Shown: piece by piece, positions 1-8,338 of the stretch
Layout of the letters: each line of letters begins with the position of its first letter
Numbering within the stretch: the first letter of the stretch is position 1
Assembly: GCA_018649725.1 (NCBI GenBank)
Contig: JABIHH010000089.1
Span: 1-53,604 of the forward strand
Origin: Rhodospirillaceae bacterium
GTDB lineage: Bacteria > Pseudomonadota > Alphaproteobacteria > Rhodospirillales > UBA2165
Reading direction: 5' to 3'
Length of the DNA: 53,604 nucleotides
Translations under genes and position numbers: made by a program
Notes under the pieces: model-generated
The model's database searches: none
What the model was told of the DNA's origin: nothing
What the model saw: only the letters and a program-made list of their open reading frames with translations

Positions 1-250
1 AGCGCATGTCGATCACGGCGGTGCCGATTTCAATCCGGCTGGTCTTTGCGCCAACTGCCGCCAGCAACGGGAATGGCGAGGCAAGCTGACGGGCAAAATG
101 ATGCACCCGAAAGAAGGCGCCGTCCGCGCCCAGTTCTTCGGCGGCAACGGCAAGATCGATAGATTGAAGCAGTGCATCCGATGCTGTGCGGGTTTGCGAG
201 CCTTGTCCGGGAGACCAATGTCCAAAAGACAGGAAACCGATTTTTTTCAT
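1..250 (-). CDS. LLM-class flavin-dependent oxidoreductase, N-terminal part (runs off left edge)
   Basis: Only the first 83 codons are in the window; the gene continues past base 1. Reading leftward from the ATG at 250, the protein begins MKKIGFLSFGHW, followed by ASDALLQSIDLAVAAEELG and then a segment with FFRVHHFARQLASPFPLLAA. A short first beta strand, a helix ending in EELGADG and an H-F-A-R-Q-L-A-S-P motif are typical of the luciferase-like monooxygenase (LLM) TIM barrel, which uses reduced FMN or F420. In this subgroup the strand after the first helix carries the flavin-proximal His residues. The substrate cannot be told from the fragment. It reads in the same direction as murA, about 140 bases downstream of it. 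Family call is good; function is open. Confidence 0.75.
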   Translation of the reverse strand, partial: MKKIGFLSFGHWSPGQGSQTRTASDALLQSIDLAVAAEELGADGAFFRVHHFARQLASPFPLLAAVGAKTSRIEIGTAVIDMR

Positions 251-392
251 AGGTTTATCCATTTTGTCGTGCGAACTTCATCGCGTATCAAACTGGCACT
301 GTCATGTATGGATCGCCCGTTCGATGCAAGCGGAAATTTAAGGCAAAGACTGCTCGCGGCCCATTCCAGGCACCAGCAATAGGAATAGAGGC

Positions 393-1679
393 TTAGTCCT
401 CGAGCCGTTCAATATCAGCGCCGCAGGCGGCGAGTTTTTCTTCCACCCGTTCATAGCCACGATCTAGGTGGTAGACGCGGTTGACGATGGTCTCGCCTTC
501 TGCGGCCAGCGCCGCCAGAACAAGGGAGACAGAAGCCCGAAGATCGGTTGCCATCAGCTCAGCGCCGGAGAGTTTTTCGACACCCCGGACAATTGCTGAG
601 GAGCCATGCACATTGATGTCCGCACCCATGCGGCAAAGCTCAGGCACATGCATAAAGCGGTTCTCGAAGATCGTCTCGGTGATCATTGAGGCGCCTTCTG
701 AGACCGCCAACAGCGCCATCAATTGCGCCTGCATATCGGTCGGAAAGCCGGGATAGGGCTCGGTCATGACATCGACGCCTTTGATCCGACCATTGGTGCG
801 GGTGACGCGAATACCGTCTTCTGACTCACTTACTTCGACGCCCGCTTTGACCAGCACATCGGCAACCGCGTCGATCAGTTCCAGCCGGGTGCCCTTCAAC
901 GTAATATCACCGCCGGTAATGGCCGCCGCCACGGCATAGGTCGCGGTTTCGATCCGATCCGGAATAACTTGATAATTGGCGGCGTGAAGACTGGGCTTTC
1001 CCGTGACCGTCAGGGTATCGGTGCCGATGCCGTCGATCTCGGCGCCCATCGCTTGCAGACAATAAGCGAGATCAGCGATTTCAGGCTCGCGCGCCGCATT
1101 GGCAATGGTCGTTGTACCTTCCGCCAAAGTGGCCGCCATCAAAATATTTTCTGTCGCGCCGACTGAGACAGAGGGAAATAAGACATGCGCACCTTTGAGA
1201 CCATTGGGGGCGACGGCCCGGATGTAGCCTTCTTCAAGCTCGATCTCAGCGCCCAAGGCCTCGAAGCCTTTCAGATGAAGATCAACTGGTCTGGTGCCAA
1301 TCGCGCAGCCGCCCGGCAGCGACACCTTGGCCTCGCCCCAACGCGCCAGCAACGGTCCCAACACCAAGACGGAAGCCCGCATGCGGCGCACCAAATCATA
1401 AGGGGCGGTTTTATCAGCAGGCTCATGGGCGTTCAGGCCAAAGACCCGGCCAATATGGCCGCCACCCGGCGCATCGCCGTTCATGCTGACCTCAACGCCG
1501 AGCTCGGACAATAAATGCACCATCGTCGTGATGTCAGCCAAATGCGGCAGATTTGAGAGACACAATGTCTCAGACGTCAATAATGAGGCTGCCATCAGCG
1601 GCAGGGCCGCGTTTTTAGCGCCGCCAATCTGGATACTGCCTTTGAGCGGTTTGCCGCCACGTATTCGAATTCTGTCCAT
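393..1679 (-). CDS. murA: UDP-N-acetylglucosamine 1-carboxyvinyltransferase (MurA)
   Basis: Catalyses the first committed step of peptidoglycan synthesis in the cytoplasm, transferring enolpyruvate from PEP to UDP-GlcNAc. The 428-residue length matches the family. The N-terminal [20 protein letters not shown] segment carries the substrate-binding Lys-Asn pair (K22, N23). The catalytic cysteine is C125 in [15 protein letters not shown], so this is the fosfomycin-sensitive Cys type. The two inside-out alpha/beta domains show as repeated G-A-E/G-V-E segments. The C-terminus ([20 protein letters not shown]) is also canonical. It is transcribed leftward, with the small gene at 1760-1933 upstream in the same direction. 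Essential, single-copy-type gene; no sign of damage. Confidence 0.97.
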   Translation of the reverse strand: MDRIRIRGGKPLKGSIQIGGAKNAALPLMAASLLTSETLCLSNLPHLADITTMVHLLSELGVEVSMNGDAPGGGHIGRVFGLNAHEPADKTAPYDLVRRMRASVLVLGPLLARWGEAKVSLPGGCAIGTRPVDLHLKGFEALGAEIELEEGYIRAVAPNGLKGAHVLFPSVSVGATENILMAATLAEGTTTIANAAREPEIADLAYCLQAMGAEIDGIGTDTLTVTGKPSLHAANYQVIPDRIETATYAVAAAITGGDITLKGTRLELIDAVADVLVKAGVEVSESEDGIRVTRTNGRIKGVDVMTEPYPGFPTDMQAQLMALLAVSEGASMITETIFENRFMHVPELCRMGADINVHGSSAIVRGVEKLSGAELMATDLRASVSLVLAALAAEGETIVNRVYHLDRGYERVEEKLAACGADIERLED

Positions 1680-1759
1680 AAATAATGTTCTTAAATCAAC
1701 AAAGAGGAGCGATCAAACTATACTCATAAAAACTTGGGGAAATTCGGGTGAAAATGAGG

Positions 1760-1933
1760 CTAATTTGTGGGCTTTTTAGCGCCCGGTTGATTTATGGGCT
1801 CAGGTGAAGTTTTCCGGCGGCGCAAATTTTCCCTGAGCGCCTCAGCCTGACGCTTTTCACGCTCTGCCGCTTCCTTGGCCTTTGCCTCAGTAATGTGCGT
1901 TGCTTTATTTCGCTGTGATTGCTTATTCGCCAT
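1760..1933 (-). CDS. Small basic coiled-coil hypothetical protein
   Basis: The likely start is the ATG at 1933, giving 57 residues beginning MANKQSQRNK; a longer in-frame start at 1969 adds 12 residues without a better ribosome site. The middle is a continuous charged helix (AKAKEAAEREKRQAEALREN) ending in LRRRK, and the tail is Pro/Lys-rich and probably disordered. Short proteins with an AEALRENLRRRK-like helix are common in Alphaproteobacteria, but I know of no assigned function. It precedes murA by 80 bases in the same direction, so co-transcription is possible. There is no signal peptide or membrane segment. Confidence 0.55.
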   Translation of the reverse strand: MANKQSQRNKATHITEAKAKEAAEREKRQAEALRENLRRRKTSPEPINQPGAKKPTN

Positions 1934-2052
1934 AATGAGCTTTTCGCCGATTTCACCCCTTGCCGTCAAGCCAGGGGTTTGAAACCAAGGATTAAAAAAC
2001 AGGCTTGCCCGATTTGCTTTTGCGGTATAGATACTCCTCCACCGACAAATAT

Positions 2053-2127
2053 GCCGCTATAGCTCAGGGGTAGAGCGCATCATTGGTAATGATGAGGCCG
2101 ATAGTTCGATTCTATCTAGCGGCACCA
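2053..2127 (+). tRNA. tRNA-Thr (anticodon GGT)
   Basis: A full cloverleaf can be drawn. The acceptor stem GCCGCTA pairs with TAGCGGC. The D arm is GCTC/GAGC, the anticodon stem CATCA/TGATG with loop TTGGTAA (anticodon GGT), and the T arm GATAG-TTCGATT-CTATC. The discriminator base is A (2124) and the CCA end is encoded (2125-2127). It lies alone between the small protein gene and the aminotransferase, in the rightward direction. Confidence 0.97.
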
Positions 2128-2174
2128 TTTCTCTTCAAAATATATTTTCATTTTAAGCGTGGTTGGATGAAGTG

Positions 2175-3278
2175 ATGAGTAACAGTGAAGCAGATACGCC
2201 TTATATCAGGCCCAATTTTCAGAATGTGCCATTTTGGAATCCAACCAAGATCCTAGATCACGAAATCGGCAAACATATCCATCGTATGGATTTGAACGAA
2301 TGCCCCTATCCACCGTCTCCCGAAGTCATCGCAGCGATGCACAGCGTCGCCCATACGCTCAACCGCTATCCCGATGGCACCTGTCCTGAGCTAACACCGC
2401 TTGTCGCTGAGCGTTTAGGGGTGCCGCAAGAGACCATCACCTGGGGCGGTGGTAGCACTCAGCTCCTCACCAGCATCGCTGAGATTTCCGTCGCCCCCGG
2501 GCAAAATTTGGTTGCGCCTAACCTAGTTTGGAAGCGCTTTCAAGGTGTCTACAAAATCGTTGATGCCAATGTGACAGCGGTTCCCAATCGGGCCGATGGC
2601 AGCATTGATGTTGAAGCCCTGACAAACGCGATCGGCAATGACACCCGATTGCTCATCTGTGTCACGCCGAACAATCCGACCGGCATGATGCTAAGCGAGG
2701 ACGAAATTCGCCACGTTAGCGAAAACACGCCTGAAAACGTCTTGCTGTTTATGGACGAGGCCTATCATGAGTTCGCCATCCATGCCGGCGGACCAAATGC
2801 GCTGGAAATTCTAAAAGACCGCAAAGGTCCTTGGGCGGTAACCCGAACTTTCTCCAAGGCTTATGCACTGGCGGGGGTGCGGTTGGGTTACGCGATCTGT
2901 AGTTCACCGGAAATCGTCGATGCCATTCGCATGGTTTCGAGCACCTTTAATTTGAACGGCATGGCCGAAGCAGCGGCAATGGCAGCCTGGAACCAGCCGG
3001 AATACACGCAGTTTATTCTCGACAAAAATGCCGAAGAACGCGCCCGGGTTGAGGCAGGCCTCCGCGATATGGGCTATGAGCCTATGCAATCGGTAACCAA
3101 TTTTGTGTCCTGCGATATCGGCCGCCCAGGCATGGAAGTTGTCGCGGCCATGCGCGAACGCGGTGTGCGAATTTCTACCGTTGGCGGTGACGAATTCGCG
3201 AATTACATCCGTCTTTCCATGGGAATTCCGGAAGATACCGACGCTTTCCTTAAGGAACTCAGAGAAGTCCTGAAATAA
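2175..3278 (+). CDS. PLP-dependent aminotransferase, histidinol-phosphate aminotransferase-like
   Basis: Fold-type I aminotransferase of 367 residues in the cytoplasm. Diagnostic parts in order are an N-terminal LNECPYPPSPEV (the HisC-type N-E/P-x-P-x-P-S substrate loop), GGGSTQLL (PLP phosphate cup), VTPNNPTGMML, MDEAYHEF (Asp and Tyr that hold the cofactor) and TFSKAYALAGVRLGY with the Schiff-base Lys. The ATG at 2175 is preferred over an upstream TTG at 2163 because GGATG lies just before it. It stands alone without other his genes, so it may serve histidine synthesis or transaminate an aromatic or other amino acid. The family is sure, the substrate is not. Confidence 0.85.
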   Translation: MSNSEADTPYIRPNFQNVPFWNPTKILDHEIGKHIHRMDLNECPYPPSPEVIAAMHSVAHTLNRYPDGTCPELTPLVAERLGVPQETITWGGGSTQLLTSIAEISVAPGQNLVAPNLVWKRFQGVYKIVDANVTAVPNRADGSIDVEALTNAIGNDTRLLICVTPNNPTGMMLSEDEIRHVSENTPENVLLFMDEAYHEFAIHAGGPNALEILKDRKGPWAVTRTFSKAYALAGVRLGYAICSSPEIVDAIRMVSSTFNLNGMAEAAAMAAWNQPEYTQFILDKNAEERARVEAGLRDMGYEPMQSVTNFVSCDIGRPGMEVVAAMRERGVRISTVGGDEFANYIRLSMGIPEDTDAFLKELREVLK

Positions 3279-3373
3279 TTCAATAAATTGTTATCAGAAA
3301 ATCCTTATTTTTTTCTCGATCATACCTACATACTATAGAACTCAACTTGCTAATCCTTTAAGGACCGCACGTG

Positions 3374-3736
3374 ATGGCTAGAATTCTTGTTGTAGATGAC
3401 GATCAGGCTATTTTGGATATCATTGAGCTATGGCTTGAGAATGAAGGTCACAGCATCGCAAAAGTGCTTGATGGTGAATTAGCGCTCAGTGCCTTAAGAA
3501 GTGACGACTTTGACGTTATGATCACTGATTTAATAATGCCCAAGACCGAAGGCATTCAATTGATCAGGGAAATACGGCAAACGCATAAGGACCTTGGTAT
3601 TATCGCTATTTCTGGCGGTGGTAGAAAGGGTGTGAACTATCTTGGTGCTGCGGAAAAGCTTGGCGCTAATACCGTATTGTCGAAACCTCTCCAGCAAAAC
3701 GGTATAATTGACGCAGTTAACGCCCTACTCCCTTAA
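3374..3736 (+). CDS. Single-domain response regulator (CheY-like receiver)
   Basis: A 120-residue protein made only of a receiver domain, with no DNA-binding or enzymatic output domain. The acidic pocket is VVDDD (D8-D10), the phosphoacceptor Asp is D52 in ITDLIMPK, the conserved Ser lies in AISGGG, and the Lys lies in LSKPLQ. The ISGGG motif recalls stand-alone receivers common in Alphaproteobacteria. The start is ATG 3374, or GTG 3371 one codon earlier; AGGA at 3361-3364 serves either. No histidine kinase is next to it. Its stop overlaps the end of the convergent MarR-type gene by four bases. It probably acts in a phosphorelay or on a protein partner. Confidence 0.85.
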   Translation: MARILVVDDDQAILDIIELWLENEGHSIAKVLDGELALSALRSDDFDVMITDLIMPKTEGIQLIREIRQTHKDLGIIAISGGGRKGVNYLGAAEKLGANTVLSKPLQQNGIIDAVNALLP

Positions 3737-4191
3737 GTCGCTCTTTTTCCAGCCAATTTAGCCATCAAGGCATCTAATTTTATATAGAGATCCTCAAGAT
3801 CATCGGGCCCAAATTCCTCGGCGATGTCTTGGTAAATTTGCTCCGAATGGGGGCCTACTTTCGCAATTAACTCAGAGCCTTTGGTTGTAATTGAAACAAT
3901 AGTACGTCGTTGATCCTTGTCATCCGCTTGCTTCTTTAAAAGGGCGCGCTGCTCCATGGAGCGAATGATACGGGTAATGCTGGGCTTCAAGAGGCAGCAC
4001 ATCTCGGCCAACTCGCCCAGATCCTTTTCACCGTGATCAAACAGGGCGCGCAACACCCGCCATTGCTGATCGGTTAAGTCATGGGCTCTGAGATTGGGGC
4101 GAAACCGCTCCATGACGGTTTCCCGGGCGCGCAAAAGGGCCATTGGCAAGGAGCGGGAAAAGTCACGTAGATTTTCGTTATTGTCGCCCAC
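3733..4191 (-). CDS. hpaR: MarR-family repressor, HpaR-like
   Basis: A 152-residue winged-helix regulator. The N-terminal part (SLPMALLRARETVMERFRP, then LTDQQWRVLRAL) strongly resembles HpaR, the repressor of the homoprotocatechuate operon. The recognition helix region is LKPSITRIIRSME and the wing is KDQRRTIVSIT. The start is probably the GTG at 4191, five bases after the stop of the FAH-family gene, which makes it the last gene of the leftward aldolase-FAH-regulator operon. This position implies autoregulation. The palindrome at 6023-6034 in the divergent promoter is the likely operator. The ligand is presumably an aromatic acid of the pathway (inference). Confidence 0.8.
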   Translation of the reverse strand: MGDNNENLRDFSRSLPMALLRARETVMERFRPNLRAHDLTDQQWRVLRALFDHGEKDLGELAEMCCLLKPSITRIIRSMEQRALLKKQADDKDQRRTIVSITTKGSELIAKVGPHSEQIYQDIAEEFGPDDLEDLYIKLDALMAKLAGKRAT

Positions 4192-4196
4192 CCGGC

Positions 4197-5057
4197 TCAG
4201 CCCTCATCAGCAATCGTATTGCGAAGCACGCCAACGCCGGAGACTTCAATCTCGAGCACATCGCCCGGCACCAGCCAGGTCTGCGGGTCCATATGGGTGC
4301 CGGCACCAACCGGCGTGCCGGTCGCAATCACATCGCCCGGCTTTAACTCATAGAAGGTCGAGAGATAATTCAGCAGATATTCAAAGTCAAAAATCATGTT
4401 TTGAGTGGTGTCATCCTGGCGGGTCTCGCCATTGACCCGGGACTGCACCCGCAGATTATCAAAGCCGTCAAATTCATCCGCCGTCACCATCCAAGGGCCG
4501 ATCGAGCCGCTGGCAACAAAGTTTTTACCTTGCGTGACGTTAAATTTGGCATGGCGCAACCAATCGCGGATCGTGCCTTCATTCATGATCGAAATGCCTG
4601 CGATATGATCTTTAAAGTTTTCTTTCGCGATCCGGCGACCGGCTTTGCCGATAACGATGACGATCTCAGCTTCATAGTCGAGCTGCTCGGATTCAGGCGG
4701 GCGCAGGATATTCGCACCATGGCCCACCAGTGAGCCAGGCGTACGCATGAACAAACTCGGATATTTTGGTGCATCACTGCCGTCTTTATATTCTGCGTTG
4801 CGATCGCCGTAATTCACACCGATGCAGAGAATTTTTTCCGGGAACGGGATCGGGCTCTCGAGCGCCACATCGTCTAGGCTAAAATCCGCCGATTGCCCTT
4901 CCGCTGCTGAACGAACCTTATCCATCGCATCCGCCCGGAGCACATCGATCAGCGCTGGGTACTGATCGCCCATTCGCGACCCCATATCAATCACGCCGTC
5001 ATCGGTTACCACGCCATAGCTGGCTTTACCGTCTTTTTCGAAACTCGCTATTTTCAT
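4197..5057 (-). CDS. Fumarylacetoacetate hydrolase (FAH) family enzyme, HpaG-like
   Basis: A 286-residue single FAH domain. The divalent-metal site is visible as DYEAEIVIVIGKAGR (E129, E131) with downstream SIMNEGTIRDW and KNFVASGSIGPW; the substrate lid is ATGTPVGAGTHM. FAH-fold enzymes hydrolyse or decarboxylate 2-oxo acids of aromatic breakdown. In Hpa clusters the FAH protein HpaG decarboxylates 5-oxopent-3-ene-1,2,5-tricarboxylate (OPET). E. coli HpaG is a tandem of two such domains, while this is one domain. It lies 12 bases after the aldolase and 5 before hpaR, so it belongs to that operon. The role as OPET decarboxylase is inferred from context. Confidence 0.85.
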   Translation of the reverse strand: MKIASFEKDGKASYGVVTDDGVIDMGSRMGDQYPALIDVLRADAMDKVRSAAEGQSADFSLDDVALESPIPFPEKILCIGVNYGDRNAEYKDGSDAPKYPSLFMRTPGSLVGHGANILRPPESEQLDYEAEIVIVIGKAGRRIAKENFKDHIAGISIMNEGTIRDWLRHAKFNVTQGKNFVASGSIGPWMVTADEFDGFDNLRVQSRVNGETRQDDTTQNMIFDFEYLLNYLSTFYELKPGDVIATGTPVGAGTHMDPQTWLVPGDVLEIEVSGVGVLRNTIADEG

Positions 5058-5069
5058 TTTTCTTCTCCC

Positions 5070-5963
5070 TTAAATTAATCCAGCGCGCTCTAGCACACCG
5101 TCTAAGCGTTTTTCCAAAGCAGGCTCTGCCGACATCATCGGCAGACGATGGTGATTTTCCGGAATTATGCCCAACCGCTTCATCATGTATTTAATTGGAA
5201 TGGGATTGGTGTCATAGAAGACGCTCTGGTTGATCTCCAAGAGACGTTGATGGATCTCTTTACCTTTGGCGAGATCGTTATCCCATACGGCTTGGCACAT
5301 CTCGGCCAAAAAATCAGGCCGGAGATTACCGACCGCGTTCATTAAGCCAACAGCACCAATGGCCATTTCGGGGAAGCTCAATTCTTCCAAGCCGACAAAC
5401 ACCAGATAATCAGGGAAGGCATCAATACATTCCGAGACAAAGGCCAGATCATTGACCGCATGTTTCATGCCGACAAAATTTGGCGAGCGGTCTTTTAATT
5501 CTTTCACGGTGTCGAGGGTGACGGAAACGGCTGAGCGGCCAGGAATGTGATAAATCATCCACGGCACATCAATGCCATTCATGACATCGAGATAATATTC
5601 GATCAAGCCGCGCTGGGGTGGCCGAATATAATAAGGCGTCACAATCAGCAGCGCATCTGCACCGGCCTCAGCCGCATGACGGGTCAGAACTTTAGATTCC
5701 GCCAAGGATTGTGATCCGGTTGCGGCGACGATCGGCAGGCGACCTTTGTTCGTTGCCATTGCCGTATCGACCGTTCTATTGCGCTCTTCGGTCGTCAGCG
5801 TCGACGGCTCAGACGTCGTGCCATTAACCAAAATACCATGTGAGCCTTTATCGATTTGGAATTCCACGAGACCGGCATAAGCGTCATAATCGACCTCACC
5901 ATTACTAAACGGCGTGATCAGTGGCGGAATGGAACCTTTTAATTTTGTGAGATCGTAGGACAC
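5070..5963 (-). CDS. DapA-family (dihydrodipicolinate synthase/N-acetylneuraminate lyase) class I aldolase
   Basis: 297 residues from the GTG at 5963, chosen because GGGGAGG (5970-5976) sits six bases upstream; an ATG at 5978 would lie in front of this ribosome site. The family marks are VNGTTSEP (48-54 region), YHIPGRS with Tyr138, and GMKHAVND with the Schiff-base Lys167. The protein is a TIM-barrel class I aldolase of a pyruvate-dependent kind. In a classical Hpa cluster the last step, cleavage of 4-hydroxy-2-oxoheptanedioate to pyruvate and succinic semialdehyde, is done by the unrelated metal-dependent HpaI. This gene sits where HpaI would be expected and may replace it (inference). True lysine synthesis is less likely given the neighbours. 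Confidence 0.82.
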   Translation of the reverse strand: MSYDLTKLKGSIPPLITPFSNGEVDYDAYAGLVEFQIDKGSHGILVNGTTSEPSTLTTEERNRTVDTAMATNKGRLPIVAATGSQSLAESKVLTRHAAEAGADALLIVTPYYIRPPQRGLIEYYLDVMNGIDVPWMIYHIPGRSAVSVTLDTVKELKDRSPNFVGMKHAVNDLAFVSECIDAFPDYLVFVGLEELSFPEMAIGAVGLMNAVGNLRPDFLAEMCQAVWDNDLAKGKEIHQRLLEINQSVFYDTNPIPIKYMMKRLGIIPENHHRLPMMSAEPALEKRLDGVLERAGLI

Positions 5964-6001
5964 GAATTTCCTCCCCATGGGTTTTCTGCATATTCTTACT
6001 A

Positions 6002-6055
6002 TTGACTCTGAATATTATTTAGTTAACATGTTAATCAATAAATAGTTCCTGTCAA
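6002..6055. promoter_or_regulatory. Mirror-symmetric divergent promoters sharing a MarR-type palindrome
   Basis: Rightward promoter: TTGACT (6002-6007), 16-base spacer, TAACAT (6024-6029). Leftward promoter: TTGACA (complement of 6050-6055), 16-base spacer, TAACAT (complement of 6028-6033). Both -10 elements lie inside the perfect palindrome TTAACATGTTAA (6023-6034), and the two -35 boxes are equidistant from its centre. One bound regulator dimer would therefore cover both -10 boxes. The linked HpaR-like protein is the natural candidate. Boxes and palindrome are read directly; function is inferred. Confidence 0.65.
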
Positions 6056-6090
6056 TTCTTAAATTGCTGAACAAAGCTTGGGAGGCACAG

Positions 6091-6486
6091 ATGCCACATA
6101 TCATCATCGAGTATTCTGGCAATATTGAAGAAAAAATGAATTTGGACAACCTCATTGAGAAAGTCCATGCAACAGCTGTCGAGACCGGTGTCTTTCCACT
6201 GGGTGGTCTGCGGGTGCGGTGCGCCCGGCGCGATCATTATAAGCTCGCCGATGGCCATCCTGATAATGGCTTTGTTCATGTCGAGCTCAAAATTGGGCCA
6301 GGCCGAGACCGAGAAACCAAAATCTCTGCACTTAATCAGATTTTCGGCACTGTCGAGGAACACCTAAAGCCGCTTCATGAGAATGGGCCGCTCGCCATGT
6401 CAGCTGAGCTCAATGAATTTGATGGTGAATTGCGGATCAACAAAAACAACATGCATAAATATGTCGAGGAGCGCGCCAATGCTTGA
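6091..6486 (+). CDS. hpaF: 5-carboxymethyl-2-hydroxymuconate isomerase (HpaF, tautomerase superfamily)
   Basis: 131 residues starting at the ATG at 6091, with GGGAGG at 6080-6085. The mature protein would start with Pro after Met removal (M-P-H-I-I-I-E-Y-S), the catalytic N-terminal proline of the tautomerase superfamily. GLRVRCARRDHYKLADGHPDNGFVH is typical of CHM isomerase and is larger than the short 4-oxalocrotonate tautomerase type. It ketonises 5-carboxymethyl-2-hydroxymuconate in homoprotocatechuate breakdown. It is the first gene of the rightward operon, and its end overlaps the start of hpaE by eight bases, implying translational coupling. Confidence 0.9.
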   Translation: MPHIIIEYSGNIEEKMNLDNLIEKVHATAVETGVFPLGGLRVRCARRDHYKLADGHPDNGFVHVELKIGPGRDRETKISALNQIFGTVEEHLKPLHENGPLAMSAELNEFDGELRINKNNMHKYVEERANA

Positions 6487-8014
6487 TAACGCTGATATTT
6501 CAAAAGAACTAGCCAAAAATCTGGATGCCACCAATGGCTATTTAACCCAATTTGAAACCGGCACGATGGGTCATTTCATCAATGGCCAAAAAGTCGAAAG
6601 CCAAGGCGAGGTCTTCGAAAACACCTCACCTATCGACGGCACGGTTCTCAATAAAGTTTCCGGCGGCACGACAGAGGATATCGATGCGGCTGCTAAATCA
6701 GCCATGGCGGCGTTCCCTGCTTGGCGGGACATGGACGGTGCCAAGCGCCGCAAAATCCTGCACAATGTTGCCGATAAAATCGTCGAGCGCGCTGAGGAAA
6801 TCGCTTTCGTTGAATGCATGGATACGGGCCAGCCTTTGCGCTTTATGGGCAAGGCTGCTTTGCGCGGCGCAGAGAACTATCGTTTTTTTGCTGATAAATC
6901 GCCGGAAGCCACTGGCGGCAATGCGATGCCGGCGACCGATCATATTAATTATTCGATCCGTCAGCCGATCGGCCCGGTTGGTGTCATCACGCCCTGGAAC
7001 ACACCGTTCATGCTGTCGACCTGGAAAATCGCACCCGCTTTGGCAGCCGGTTGCACAGTCGTGCACAAGCCCGCTGAATGGAGCCCGCTCACCGCGATGC
7101 TGCTCACCGAGATCATGCATGACGCCGGTGTGCCGGAAGGGGTGGTTAATCTGGTAAATGGCCTTGGTGAGACGGCAGGTAAAGCGCTCACCGAACACGC
7201 CGACATAAAGGCCATCGCTTTTGTTGGCGAATCCAAAACCGGTAGCATGATCATGCGGCAAGGTTCAGAAACATTGAAGCGCGTGCATTTCGAGCTTGGC
7301 GGAAAAAATCCGGTAATTGTCTTTGATGATGCTGATCTGGAGCGCGCTTTGGATGCAGTTGTCTTTATGATCTACAGCCTCAATGGCGAGCGCTGCACCT
7401 CCTCTTCGCGCCTGCTCATTCAAAATTCCATCCATGATGAGTTTGTCGAAAAGCTCGCCGAACGCGTCAAAAACCTCAATGTCGGCCATCCGTTGGACCC
7501 GGCCACCGAAGTCGGGCCGCTAATCCATCAGCGTCATTTCGATAAGGTCACCAACTATTGGGATGTTGCCAAGGAAGACGGCGCAGAGACCAAAGTTGGC
7601 GGGCAAATTGCGGATGTCATCAAAGGCGGTCTGTTCGTCGAGCCGACGCTGTTCACCAATGCCACCAATAAAATGCGCATTGCCCAAGAGGAAATCTTCG
7701 GACCCGTGCTGACAACCATTCCCTTCGATGGTGAGGCCGATGCCTTGGAGATCGCCAACAGCGTTGATTATGGCCTGGCTGGCTATGTCTGGACCGGCGA
7801 TGTCGGACGTGCCCATCGTTTGGGACGCTCGCTTGAAGCCGGTATGATTTGGGTAAATTCAGAGAACAATCGTCACCTCCCCGCGCCGTTCGGCGGCATG
7901 AAATCCTCCGGTATTGGCCGCGATGGTGGTGATTATAGCTTTGATTTTTACATGGAAACCAAAAATGTCTGTGTCGCGTTAGACAGTCATAAGGTACCTT
8001 CGCTCGGTAAATAA
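6479..8014 (+). CDS. hpaE: 5-carboxymethyl-2-hydroxymuconate semialdehyde dehydrogenase (HpaE)
   Basis: NAD-dependent aldehyde dehydrogenase of 511 residues from the ATG at 6479; GAGGAG at 6466-6471 precedes it and supports this start over frames that begin further upstream inside hpaF. Catalytic parts are PWN (N174), FELGGKN (E272) and LNGERCTSSSR (C306), and the C-terminal MKSSGIGRDGGDYSFDFY segment is typical of the hydroxymuconic-semialdehyde branch. It oxidises the ring-cleavage aldehyde to the dicarboxylic acid. Its position between the CHM isomerase and the dioxygenase genes supports the HpaE assignment over betaine or other aldehyde dehydrogenases. Confidence 0.9.
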   Translation: MLDNADISKELAKNLDATNGYLTQFETGTMGHFINGQKVESQGEVFENTSPIDGTVLNKVSGGTTEDIDAAAKSAMAAFPAWRDMDGAKRRKILHNVADKIVERAEEIAFVECMDTGQPLRFMGKAALRGAENYRFFADKSPEATGGNAMPATDHINYSIRQPIGPVGVITPWNTPFMLSTWKIAPALAAGCTVVHKPAEWSPLTAMLLTEIMHDAGVPEGVVNLVNGLGETAGKALTEHADIKAIAFVGESKTGSMIMRQGSETLKRVHFELGGKNPVIVFDDADLERALDAVVFMIYSLNGERCTSSSRLLIQNSIHDEFVEKLAERVKNLNVGHPLDPATEVGPLIHQRHFDKVTNYWDVAKEDGAETKVGGQIADVIKGGLFVEPTLFTNATNKMRIAQEEIFGPVLTTIPFDGEADALEIANSVDYGLAGYVWTGDVGRAHRLGRSLEAGMIWVNSENNRHLPAPFGGMKSSGIGRDGGDYSFDFYMETKNVCVALDSHKVPSLGK

Positions 8015-8026
8015 TAGGAAAGAAAA

Positions 8027-8338
8027 ATGAGCCTCTATTACGTTCAAAAACTGATCTATGAGCTGAACCGTGATCCTTTAACCCGTCAACGCTTTGACGA
8101 TGATAAGGAAAGCGTCCTGGCGGAATATGATCTGAGCGAAGAAGAACTCACCGCCATCAGGCAACCGGATATCGGCTTGCTCTATGTACTCGGGGTCAAT
8201 GGCCAGATCCTGATGCATTATGCCGCCCTTTGGAAAATGCCGTGGGATGATTATATCCAGGCCATGAAAGACGGCCTCGAAGAACATGGTCCGGTACGTG
8301 CCGGACTTTACGCCCGAACCGGCGGAGGTGCGGTATGA
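8027..8338 (+). CDS. LigA-type small (alpha) subunit of class III extradiol dioxygenase
   Basis: A 103-residue all-helical protein with the LigA-like pattern: LIYELNRDPLTRQRFDDD near the start, then EEELTAIRQPDIGLLYVLGVNG and a C-terminal helix that ends in an Arg/Gly tail. In protocatechuate 4,5-dioxygenase this subunit caps the active site of the LigB subunit. Its stop overlaps the start of the LigB-like gene in ATGA, so the two are translationally coupled and presumably form one complex. It has no catalytic residues of its own. Confidence 0.85.
   Translation: MSLYYVQKLIYELNRDPLTRQRFDDDKESVLAEYDLSEEELTAIRQPDIGLLYVLGVNGQILMHYAALWKMPWDDYIQAMKDGLEEHGPVRAGLYARTGGGAV

Noticed and set aside
5070..5963. 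Assignment of the DapA-family gene to lysine synthesis
   Set aside because: It lies in an aromatic operon with an FAH enzyme and HpaR-like regulator; an aldolase role fits the context better, though it is unproven.
6377..6478. Upstream in-frame extension of the HpaE gene
   Set aside because: It lies inside hpaF, has no ribosome site, and does not resemble the family; the ATG at 6479 has GAGGAG in front.
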